Source of the DNA: Adhaeribacter soli
Lineage (GTDB): Bacteria; Bacteroidota; Bacteroidia; Cytophagales; Hymenobacteraceae
Assembly (NCBI RefSeq): GCF_008727925.1
Contig: NZ_VTWT01000013.1
Span: 99,959 to 163,958 of the forward strand
Length of the DNA: 64,000 bases
Direction: 5' to 3'
Under the pieces are notes generated by a model. The model made no database searches. It saw only the letters and a list, made by a program, of their open reading frames with translations, and had not been told where the DNA came from. Of this stretch, positions 16,636 to 23,950 are shown in pieces; positions within the stretch are counted from its first letter, which is position 1, and each line of letters starts with the position of its first letter. The position numbers and the translations under genes are program-made.

Positions 16636-17158
16636 GGCTTTTAATTAGGAATTAATAATTAACTAATGCTATGAAAGCTTTTTCAGGTCCCACTTTAGAG
16701 GGAAGGGTCGATTCATTTTCAAAAATGCTGGTCTAAGTATATAACTTTGACCTATAAATAATCTGAAGTTTGTAACTTCAGTGAGGCGACAGCCTCAAAA
16801 AGAGCTGTTTCTTCAAGGAGCAATCGGTAGTTAACACCCCACCCGCTCCCCTCAAGGGGAGAATCTTAAGAATAAATCAACCCTGCCTTTAGAGGGGAAC
16901 CTATCTCCTGCTTGCACAACATCAATAAATAATAAAAGTCCGGAAAGGCTGAATTGTTTAAACCAAACTAAGAGCATGTTTTAAATTCATCCTTTGCGCT
17001 GCAAATTTCCATTACCGGAACCTGGGTTTGTCTTTTTCTCGCACCATAGCGCTGCTATGCTGCTCCAAAAAGCCTTCCTCAGAACCCGGTACTGAAAATT
17101 TTCGCTTGCAAAAATAAAATTTAAACATGCTCTAAAGCCAATCCTTCATTCCGTTATT
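16636..17158. repeat. Repeat-rich intergenic tract with a 164-bp TIR element
   Basis: Contains a hairpin ctgaagtttgtaacttcag (16762-16780), a 'gaggcgacagcctc' hairpin (16782-16795), a 'ctcccctcaaggggag' hairpin (about 16846-16861), and an element at 16971-17134. That element begins 'agagcatgttttaaattc' and ends with the inverted 'aatttaaacatgctct', with subterminal inverted 'tttgcgctgcaaa' / 'gcttgcaaa' motifs and an inner 'agcgctgct' palindrome. No ORF, no RNA gene recognised. It resembles a MITE. Confidence 0.6.
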
Positions 17159-17851
17159 TTATCTGGCTTTTTGAAAAGTTTTTACGATCGTTTCCTGCAC
17201 GTTCTCCCAAACTTCGGCTTCCTCTAACGGGAATTTCTGGTTTACTTCCAGCTCAATACCCGCATATTGTTCATCCGGGAACATGCGCCGGAGGTGCGTC
17301 GTAAATCCATCAGCAGTGCCACGGTAGGGGTAATTGAACCTTACTTTTAAATTGGGGTTAGCTTCTGAAAGCAATTTCTTCCAGCGGGCACAGAACTCAT
17401 TTTCCCGCTTCCGTTTCGGGTCGTAAAGCAAACCAATGTCCGCATTCCGCAACACGCCGTTCAGCACCGGAGTAAACGAATGCACGGAAAGGTGCAGCAC
17501 GCTATGGTCTTTTTCTATGAAACCGGAAATTGCTTCTTCCACCGCCTGCCGGTACGGCACATAATGGTATTCCAGAATGGCGTTCTGTTTTTCTCTGGGC
17601 AGGTTTTTGGTAGCAATTGAGAATAAATTCGGGTGGCGTTTGGAGCGGTTCAGTTCTACCAAAAGCCGGCTCGTTTCCGAAAAAAAGGCAGCATCGGCTC
17701 CTGCAGAAACCAGCTTTTCGTAAAGCTTCAGTGCCCCGATGTCGTAGCCCCGATGGGTGGCTAGCAAGGCTTCGTGATCGGAAAAATAAGATGCGTATTC
17801 CGCCGGAATATCGCGGCCGCCGTGTTCACAGGTTATCAGAATTTTCTGCAT
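17159..17851 (-). CDS. N-formylglutamate amidohydrolase family protein
   Basis: 230 residues of the FGase (PF05013-type) zinc hydrolase fold. ITCEHGGRDIPAEY holds the N-terminal metal-binding Glu/His; further conserved blocks are THRGYDIGALKLYEKL, ELNRSKRHPNLFS, HLSVHSFTPVLNG and GIELEVNQKFP. Family members release formate from N-formylglutamate or cleave related amide bonds. No histidine-utilisation genes lie nearby. Instead it follows GCS2 and ATP-grasp ligases (91-bp gap with a hairpin), which suggests it acts on a peptide or amide product of that cluster. Substrate is inferred only. Confidence 0.88.
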   Translation of the reverse strand: MQKILITCEHGGRDIPAEYASYFSDHEALLATHRGYDIGALKLYEKLVSAGADAAFFSETSRLLVELNRSKRHPNLFSIATKNLPREKQNAILEYHYVPYRQAVEEAISGFIEKDHSVLHLSVHSFTPVLNGVLRNADIGLLYDPKRKRENEFCARWKKLLSEANPNLKVRFNYPYRGTADGFTTHLRRMFPDEQYAGIELEVNQKFPLEEAEVWENVQETIVKTFQKAR

Positions 17852-17875
17852 TTCAATCTAATTTTAAAAGGCGAA

Positions 17876-17908
17876 AAACCTCACAGGTTTCAGAAACCGG
17901 TGAGGTTT
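17876..17908 (-). terminator. Palindrome/terminator between GCS2 ligase and FGase genes
   Basis: On the minus strand AAACCTCACCGGTTTC and GAAACCTGTGAGGTTT form a strong hairpin followed by TTT. Related palindromes occur at 47744-47779 and 54307-54342. It could end or attenuate transcription before the FGase gene. Confidence 0.55.
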
Positions 17909-17942
17909 ATTAACCCGCTTTGTTTGAAATACGCTATGGTTT

Positions 17943-19190
17943 TTAACCCAAAAACTGCTTTCCTTCCTTCAGGCAATCAGCCAACTGTTCATATACGGCT
18001 TTGATCTTTTCCGGAGAAGGATTACCGTTCAGAGCTTTTACGATCCGGGCAGAAAGGGTATCGTTCTGCAGGATAAAAGCCAGGGCTTGCCGGGTACTTT
18101 CTTCCGGAATGGAAGCGGTTAAAATGGTGTCGTACAAATGTTGCCAGAGTTCTTTGGCCGTACAGGTATCCCCTTTATCATACCCACAAAGCTTTAAATA
18201 TGCGGGATTGTTAATTTCTGCCTGCTGTCCGTCTTTAACCACCTTCCAGAGAATTTCAGCAAGGTCGTCTTCTTTCCAGTTTTGCTGTTCTGCAACCGAA
18301 ACCCAACGCTCGGCCACCAGGGCTTTCAGGGTTTCTATCACGGCACTTAAAACGGCAATGTCAGCTTGCGGGCATTCCTGAATATCGATGATCCGGATCT
18401 CGATGGCACCCCGATCAAAACGGGCGATGGCGCCGCGGGAGTTCAGGAACTGGTCGCGCAAGATCTCGTCTTCGTCGTAAGGAGCAATGTCGGCGTAGAT
18501 GCGTTTGAAGATTTTCTGCTCGTATTCCGCTTTGCTGAAGACCCGTTCCGGAATTACTTTGCCGGCAATACTGGGGATCTGCTTCTGGTTGCTTTTATAA
18601 ACTTCCAGTCGCGTATCGGAAAAGCCGGAAACCTGGTTATCCAGCACCGGCGAAGAAGCGCTGAGGGCCGGAATGATCGGCATTAAAATTCTTATGGCCG
18701 CGTGCAGTTTTCCGAATTCCTCGTCGTTGGCAAAAGGCAGGTTCAGGTGCGTGCTTTGCAGATTGGCCCAACCGTGGCCGCGGCAATCGAAGATCTTATT
18801 GTAGGCTTCGTAGATCTGGTTGTGCTCGTGCGGCCATAAACACATTTCCCGGTACGGGTCCATGAACGGATGCGCGCCGCTGCCCAATAACCGGGCGTTG
18901 TATTTCTGAAGCAGTTGGTTTATATGGTTTACCTGGGCCTGGAATTTTTCAATTAAACCGGTTAGCGTTCTGGCCGGACCGTTGGTTTTCAGTTCAATTA
19001 CGTGCAGCACCAGTTCGTTGCTCCAGGCCATATCGCCCAGCTCTACATCCGAATCGAATTTGCCGGCCACGTCATAAATAACTTTGTCGGTAATGGGCAG
19101 AATTTCCAGCGTGTCGTTTTTCACGATCATGTATTCCATTTCCACGCCATAGGCTTCAAACAAGTGCAGGGGTTTACGCGGACTGCTCAT
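17943..19190 (-). CDS. GCS2-family glutamate-cysteine ligase-like
   Basis: Carboxylate-amine ligase of the GCS2 type, 415 residues. These join the gamma-carboxyl of glutamate to an amine with ATP. Seen: FEAYGVEMEYMIV at the start (metal-binding Glu), GSGAHPFMDPYREM, HGWANLQSTHLNLPF, and RGAIARFDRGAIEIRIIDIQECPQAD near residues 265-290. The start overlaps the end of the ATP-grasp gene by 17 bp, so the two are translationally coupled. Because bshB1 in this window implies bacillithiol as the main thiol, a dedicated product other than glutathione is likelier; that is inference. Confidence 0.9.
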   Translation of the reverse strand: MSSPRKPLHLFEAYGVEMEYMIVKNDTLEILPITDKVIYDVAGKFDSDVELGDMAWSNELVLHVIELKTNGPARTLTGLIEKFQAQVNHINQLLQKYNARLLGSGAHPFMDPYREMCLWPHEHNQIYEAYNKIFDCRGHGWANLQSTHLNLPFANDEEFGKLHAAIRILMPIIPALSASSPVLDNQVSGFSDTRLEVYKSNQKQIPSIAGKVIPERVFSKAEYEQKIFKRIYADIAPYDEDEILRDQFLNSRGAIARFDRGAIEIRIIDIQECPQADIAVLSAVIETLKALVAERWVSVAEQQNWKEDDLAEILWKVVKDGQQAEINNPAYLKLCGYDKGDTCTAKELWQHLYDTILTASIPEESTRQALAFILQNDTLSARIVKALNGNPSPEKIKAVYEQLADCLKEGKQFLG

Positions 19191-20649
19191 TAGGAATATT
19201 CTTTTGAATTTCGATTCTTCGTTTAATGGATTTCAAAATGCTCAGGTACAGGTCTTTTTTCAGCAACTGGTCTTCGTACCCGTAGTCGATGCTCGGGTTG
19301 TCGTTCACCTCAATTACGTATGCCTGCCCGTTTATTTCCTTCAGGTCCACGCCGTACAAGCCATCGCCGATTAAATTGGCAGCTTTCAGGGCCGTGTGCA
19401 TGACATTAAAAGGCACTTCGCCAATGTCTACGGTTTCGGCGTTGCCGCTGATGTTGTTTTTCTTGCCTTTCCAGTTATAGATCTGCCAGTGATCTTTGGC
19501 CATGTAATACTTGCAGGCGTAAAGCGGTTGACGGTCCAGCACGCCGATGCGCCAGTCGAAATCGGTGGGCATAAATTCCTGGCCGATGATGAGTTCCGAC
19601 GTGGTGAGCATGCTGTCCAGTTCCTCGTTCAGCTGGGCTTCGTCGCAAACTTTTACCACGCCTTGCGAGAACGAACTGTCGGGTTTCTTCAGCACCGTGG
19701 GCAGGCCCAACTCCTGCACCACCTGGTCGCGGTTATCTTTGTGGATGATCATGGTTTTCGGGATCGGCACTTTGGCTTTGGTCAGCAGTTCGGCTAAATA
19801 AACCTTGTTCGTGCAACGCAATATCGAAACCGGATCATCGATCACCACCAGGCCATCGGCGTGGGCGCGGCGGGCAAAACGGTAGGTATGGTGGTTTACC
19901 GAAGTAGTTTCCCGGATGAACAAAGCATCGAATTCTGAAAGGCGTTTGTAATCGTCTTTGGTAATAAGTTCAGTGGAAAAACCCAGGGTATGCGCGGCCT
20001 CGATAAACTGCTGAATGGCTTTGCGGTTGCTTGGCGGGTCGCTTTCCAGCGGGTTCGTTAAGATGGCCAGATCGTAGATCTTCGCTTTGGGTTTGGCGCC
20101 GCTGAAACGGTGACGGGCAAAGTAGGCCTTGGCAAAGTTCATTAAATATTTGCGGTGGTGCTCCGGCACTTCGTTCAGCGGAATGGGCGAAATGTTGTGC
20201 AGGTTCCACTCTTTGTTGAATACAAATTCGGCCCGGAGCAAGGGCGCCTGGAAAAGGTCGTGCAGTTGCTTGCTCAGTTTTTCGTACTTTCTGGCCACGT
20301 TCTGCCCGAAATAAATGCTCAGGGTAAACACCCGCGATTTTATATCCGAAAGGCTTTTCTGGATCAGGTCGTCCATTTCGTTCGTAATGCTCCGCACGAT
20401 CGTCTGGCTTTTCAGGTCCTGGATGGTGGTAACGTTCGGAATAGCCCGGTGGCCGCGGGCTTCGGCCAGCAGCGACACGTAATAGCCGGTACTCTGGTAT
20501 TTGTAAGAGCGGCAAAGGTTAAAAATGCGGGCGTTCTTAATTTCGGTGTAAGCCGGATCGGTAAGGTATGCTTGCGCTGCCACTACTTCAACGTCTTCAA
20601 TGTTAAAATCCCAGTCTTTCGGATTATTAACGATTACAATCTTGCGCAT
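19174..20649 (-). CDS. RimK-like ATP-grasp ligase with RLAN N-terminal domain
   Basis: 491 residues. The N-terminal part (about 1-190: IVIVNNPKDWDF, FNLCRSYKYQSTGYYVSLLAEARGH) fits the RLAN domain described as fused to RimK-like ATP-grasp enzymes. The C-terminal half is an ATP-grasp ligase: TVLKKPDSSFSQGVVKV (ATP loop), IGQEFMPTDFDWRIGVL, and metal-binding EVNDNPSIDYGYED (447-460). Such enzymes add amino acids to a carboxylate by way of an acyl-phosphate. RLAN proteins are reported near GCS2 ligases and papain-like peptidases, exactly as here. It starts 4 bp after the C39-like gene stop. The acceptor is unknown. Confidence 0.9.
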   Translation of the reverse strand: MRKIVIVNNPKDWDFNIEDVEVVAAQAYLTDPAYTEIKNARIFNLCRSYKYQSTGYYVSLLAEARGHRAIPNVTTIQDLKSQTIVRSITNEMDDLIQKSLSDIKSRVFTLSIYFGQNVARKYEKLSKQLHDLFQAPLLRAEFVFNKEWNLHNISPIPLNEVPEHHRKYLMNFAKAYFARHRFSGAKPKAKIYDLAILTNPLESDPPSNRKAIQQFIEAAHTLGFSTELITKDDYKRLSEFDALFIRETTSVNHHTYRFARRAHADGLVVIDDPVSILRCTNKVYLAELLTKAKVPIPKTMIIHKDNRDQVVQELGLPTVLKKPDSSFSQGVVKVCDEAQLNEELDSMLTTSELIIGQEFMPTDFDWRIGVLDRQPLYACKYYMAKDHWQIYNWKGKKNNISGNAETVDIGEVPFNVMHTALKAANLIGDGLYGVDLKEINGQAYVIEVNDNPSIDYGYEDQLLKKDLYLSILKSIKRRIEIQKNIPNEQSA

Positions 20650-20653
20650 TTAT

Positions 20654-21433
20654 TCAGGAAAGTGATTGAGTAATGATTTCGGATTCGGGTACCAGGTCTG
20701 GTTTCAGGTTGCTGTCCCGGGGTTCTATGATTAAAATATTGGCATCGTAGGTAACCATGCCCAGCATAATGGAATTGATGAGGCGCGACACGTTTACTTG
20801 GTAGTAATTATTCCGGAAAAACGGATTTTCCTGATACGGATCGGCCACTATAATTTTATCTTTTTCGGGCGTGAAGCCGCAAAGCACCACAAAATGCCCC
20901 AGCGGTTCGCCCCGGATATCGTCGTAAACACTTTCGTCCCGGTCATTGGTCCGCTCCCTGGCACAGTTGTACAGATACGTGGCGCTCAGCCCCGTCAGGA
21001 TTGGAATGCCTTTGCTGAAATGTTCATCCAGAAGTTTCGGCGTCAGGTCCTCGCAGCATAGTTCCCCGCCCAGCTGCAGAAATTCGATGTATGCCTTGGA
21101 AGCCATGTGAAGCTTGGCATCGTGCTTATAATGCATCTGTTCTTGCAGGTTCTTGATGATCTTCTCGTTGGTGGAACGAAACCAGGTCGGATCGAACACG
21201 TGCAGGTTGTAGGAATAAAGCCGCGCTTTGTAGCCGCGTTTCAAGGCATGGCAGGCCAGCAAAACGGCCAGTGTCCCCCCTTCCGAAAGGAAAGAAACTT
21301 CCGAGATCACATCGTCGAGCGAAATAAAATCCTGGTAATACTGATACACGGCATGCAGGCTCGTCGGTCCGCAAGTGGAATCATCGGGTTGGGTCAGGAT
21401 CTTAAGTTTGTTCAGGAGCTTTATATCAAGCAC
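20654..21433 (-). CDS. C39-like cysteine peptidase, first gene of ligase cluster
   Basis: 259 residues of papain-like C39 fold. The nucleophile is Cys21 in DDSTCGPTSLHAVY; His180 (PLGHFVVLCGF) and Asp198 (IIVADPYQ) complete the likely triad. C39 peptidases cut leader peptides after double-Gly in bacteriocin export; this one has no signal peptide, ABC transporter or membrane helix, so it is cytoplasmic. RLAN-ATP-grasp loci often carry a GNAT domain fused to a papain-like peptidase; here only the peptidase is present. A role in maturing or removing a peptide made by the downstream ligases is inferred. Confidence 0.85.
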   Translation of the reverse strand: MLDIKLLNKLKILTQPDDSTCGPTSLHAVYQYYQDFISLDDVISEVSFLSEGGTLAVLLACHALKRGYKARLYSYNLHVFDPTWFRSTNEKIIKNLQEQMHYKHDAKLHMASKAYIEFLQLGGELCCEDLTPKLLDEHFSKGIPILTGLSATYLYNCARERTNDRDESVYDDIRGEPLGHFVVLCGFTPEKDKIIVADPYQENPFFRNNYYQVNVSRLINSIMLGMVTYDANILIIEPRDSNLKPDLVPESEIITQSLS

Positions 21434-21976
21434 AGCGACAGGAATTGGTTAAGCGGAATCTGTTTTCCACCTTATACGAGGATTTTAAAGGAAGTCTGAA
21501 CTTTTGATGAAAAATTCAATTGAAAGGGCTGTAACACCAGAACCGGAAAGGTTCTTAGTCTAGGAAAGCTGTTTTTCAGGCTTGAAGGTTAGCAGTTGCG
21601 ATGAAAGCAGCTTTCCCGGAACTAAAAGTAGCGTAGGGTTTAAAACATACGCTACTGTCAGAATCCTTTTTCGGTAAATCTCCCTATTAAATCTAACCGC
21701 TGTTTCGGACATCTTTGTCCGGAAGAGCAATAGGGCGCTTAACGCCTTCCGTTGACTGAAGTCAACGGCAATAGATACACTAGAAACTGAAAATAGAATT
21801 TACCATTTAAAAAATTCGCTATCCATTTCCGTTGACTTCAGTCAACGGAAGTTAAGTTAAAGGCATGGGTTAAACCCTACGCTACATTGTTCCTCCCCTA
21901 TTAAACTGCAAAATATAGGAACCACCCGGCGGAAGGCTTATATTTGCGGTTGTTTTATAACGGAACCTGTTTTTAA
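21434..21976. repeat. Intergenic region with several palindrome families
   Basis: Divergent space between the peptidase cluster and the YiiX-like gene. It holds GTAGCGTAGGG-family palindromes (21628-21655, 21862-21885), a 'cggacatctttgtccg' palindrome (about 21706-21721), and two copies of the palindrome ccgttgactgaagtcaacgg (21749-21768 and, with the loop bases swapped, 21829-21848). No ORF or RNA gene seen; no clear promoter for the leftward cluster. Confidence 0.6.
21939..21946 (+). promoter_or_regulatory. -7 element of the YiiX-like gene
   Basis: TATATTTG, exact TAnnTTTG match 31 bases before the start codon; no clear -33 TTG. Confidence 0.5.
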
Positions 21977-22660
21977 ATGAATTTTAGAACGTTACTTTTT
22001 TCGGTGTTTTCCCTACTGTTTCTGAACCTGCCGGTTGCGGCGCAGAGCAAATTCAAACTAAAGAACGGCGACCTGCTGTTCCAGGACCTGGATTGCGGCG
22101 GCCTTTGCGATGCCATTGAAAGCGTAACGACAGGCTACAACAACGCTACTTTTTCCCATGTAGGTATTGTAAAGATTCAGCCGAACGGAAAAATTGAGGT
22201 ATTGGAAGCCATTGGCAAAAATGTGCATTACACGCCGTTGGAAAAATTCCTGAACCGCCAGCTCGATGCCGAGAAAAAGCCCAAAGTTGCGGTCGGCCGG
22301 CTGCAAAAACCGTATCAGAATTTAGTGGCAACCGCTTTGGCGAAGGGAGAAAAGCTGCTCGGAAAGCCTTACGACGATGTATTTGCCATGGATAACGATG
22401 CTTATTACTGTTCCGAACTGATCTATGATATGTTTAAGGCCGCCAATAATAACCAGCCCGTTTTTGATTTGGCCCCTATGACTTACGCCACGCCTGGTAC
22501 CGAAACCATTATGCCGGTGTGGGAAGAATATTTCCAGAAGCTGAATGCCCGCGTGCCGCAAAACGACCCCGGATTAAACCCTGGCGGTATGTCGTGCTCT
22601 AAGAAACTGAAAATGTATTTCCCTTACGGCAAGCCGGGTACCCGTAACCCCGCTTTGTAG
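21977..22660 (+). CDS. YiiX/YebB-like cysteine hydrolase, secreted
   Basis: 227 residues with a signal peptide (MNFRTLLFSVFSLLFLNLPVAAQ). The rest fits the permuted NlpC/P60-type family of YiiX (C92): GDLLFQDLDCGG, TFSHVGIV with His61, and DAYYCSELIYDMF with Cys145 as the likely nucleophile. Substrates are unknown, possibly lipid-linked or peptidoglycan-linked amides in the periplasm. The gap to the next gene's chosen start is 88 bp, so they may be co-transcribed. Confidence 0.85.
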   Translation: MNFRTLLFSVFSLLFLNLPVAAQSKFKLKNGDLLFQDLDCGGLCDAIESVTTGYNNATFSHVGIVKIQPNGKIEVLEAIGKNVHYTPLEKFLNRQLDAEKKPKVAVGRLQKPYQNLVATALAKGEKLLGKPYDDVFAMDNDAYYCSELIYDMFKAANNNQPVFDLAPMTYATPGTETIMPVWEEYFQKLNARVPQNDPGLNPGGMSCSKKLKMYFPYGKPGTRNPAL

Positions 22661-22748
22661 AATAATGCGAAATTCTGGCACAGTTTTTACTGGTGAATCA
22701 TTTCCGGATCTTGCTTGTTTCATTACTACTCTCACAAAATTGCTCCTT

Positions 22749-23615
22749 ATGAAAACCAAAAATTTGTGTTTCCTAAGTTTCTTTCTTTTCCTTTCCTTTT
22801 TCGCCCGGGCTCAGGAACTGGTTTTGCCTTTAGCCAGTCCCAAAGCCAGCGTTAGCCAGACCATCGGCCTGACGGATGTTTCGGTGAAATACCACACGCC
22901 CAGCATCCGGGGCCGGGAAGTTTGGGGAAAATTAGTACCCTACGGCGAAGTATGGCGGACAGGTGCTAATGAGGCCACGCTGGTAACCTTCAGCGACGAT
23001 GTGGTGGTGCAGGGCGAAAAGTTGCCGGCCGGTACGTATTCCCTTTTCACCATTCCAGAAACCCACGATAACTGGACCATCATCTTCAACAAAGAGTTAA
23101 ACCAATGGGGCGCTTTCGATTACAAGCAAAGCGAAGATGCCTTGCGGGTGCCGGTTCAGGCCATCCCCAGCGACCACCACGAAACCCTCTTCTTCTCTTT
23201 TACCAACATTAAACCAACTTCCGGCGAACTGAACCTTAACTGGGAGAAGATCCGAATTCCGATCCGGATCGACGTAGAAGTAGATAAAAAAGCGGTTGCC
23301 AATATTAAGAGCGCCATCAGCCAGGCCAAACCAGACGATTGGCGCATTTACGCCCAAGCGGTGAATTACTTCCTGCAAAACAAAAAAGAATCGGAACTGG
23401 CGCTTGAGCTCATCGATAAATCCATTGAGATAAACAGCAACTTTTACAACAACTGGCTTAAAGCCCAGCTTATGGCCCAGCACAACGAATACCGCGAAGC
23501 CGTAGTGCTGGTAAAAAAAGCCATTAAACTAGGTGAACAGGAAAAAGAAACCTTCAAACAATACGCCACGGATCTGGAACTGGATTTAAAGGAATGGCGG
23601 GTGAAACAGAATTAA
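22749..23615 (+). CDS. DUF2911 domain protein, secreted
   Basis: 288 residues. Signal peptide (MKTKNLCFLSFFLFLSFFARAQ), then DUF2911 (about 25-170): ASVSQTIGLTDVSVKYHTP, GREVWGKLVPYGEVWRTGANEAT, LPAGTYSLFTIP. The remaining C-terminal part is helical and TPR-like (LELIDKSIEINSNFYNNWLKAQL). The domain is common in Bacteroidota and its function is unknown. The open frame reaches back to 22665, but ATG 22749 begins at the signal peptide and is used. A strong terminator follows. Confidence 0.85.
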   Translation: MKTKNLCFLSFFLFLSFFARAQELVLPLASPKASVSQTIGLTDVSVKYHTPSIRGREVWGKLVPYGEVWRTGANEATLVTFSDDVVVQGEKLPAGTYSLFTIPETHDNWTIIFNKELNQWGAFDYKQSEDALRVPVQAIPSDHHETLFFSFTNIKPTSGELNLNWEKIRIPIRIDVEVDKKAVANIKSAISQAKPDDWRIYAQAVNYFLQNKKESELALELIDKSIEINSNFYNNWLKAQLMAQHNEYREAVVLVKKAIKLGEQEKETFKQYATDLELDLKEWRVKQN

Positions 23616-23637
23616 ACAATTCCAGATAGAAATAAAA

Positions 23638-23674
23638 AACGGTAGCTTTTCTGAGGAAAAAGCTATCGTTTTTT
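23638..23674 (+). terminator. Terminator of the DUF2911 gene
   Basis: ACGGTAGCTTTT, a loop, AAAAAGCTATCGT, then TTTTT. Confidence 0.8.
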
Positions 23675-23790
23675 ATTGGAGTTTACTTTAAAATCTTGAT
23701 TTGAGAACCTGCTCCTGTTAAGTAAAACTGGTTAAAATTTTAAACAAGGCCTTTGCTGAAGCTTCCATCATAACTAAGGTTAAAAAGATG

Positions 23791-23920
23791 GTCATCCCGA
23801 GCGCTAGCCGAGGGAACTTATGGAGCCGCATAACTAGAATTAAACAGTAAGACAAATCTTGCTACGCTCGCTTTATCATTGTAATTCCCATAAGTTTCCT
23901 CGACTTCGCTCGGAATGACC
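23791..23920. repeat. About 130-bp inverted-repeat element, copy 1
   Basis: Begins 'gtcatcccgagcgctagccg' and ends with the inverted '...cttcgctcggaatgac'. The inner part contains 'aaatcttgctacgctcgctt'. Copies 2 and 3 are at 36827-36955 and 54479-54606 and share the ends and the inner motif. No coding capacity. The remainder of the 23675-23950 gap is featureless. Confidence 0.7.
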
Positions 23921-23950
23921 GTTCGAATCCTTTAGCTGCTTCCTGGATAA

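Noticed and set aside
20654..21433. Bacteriocin-export C39 peptidase
   Set aside because: No ABC transporter domain, membrane helices or double-Gly precursor peptide nearby; context is ligases.
23675..23950. Riboswitch controlling the TonB receptor
   Set aside because: This region lies downstream of the receptor gene; the upstream space is only 12 bp after rpe. No cobalamin or TPP consensus was seen.
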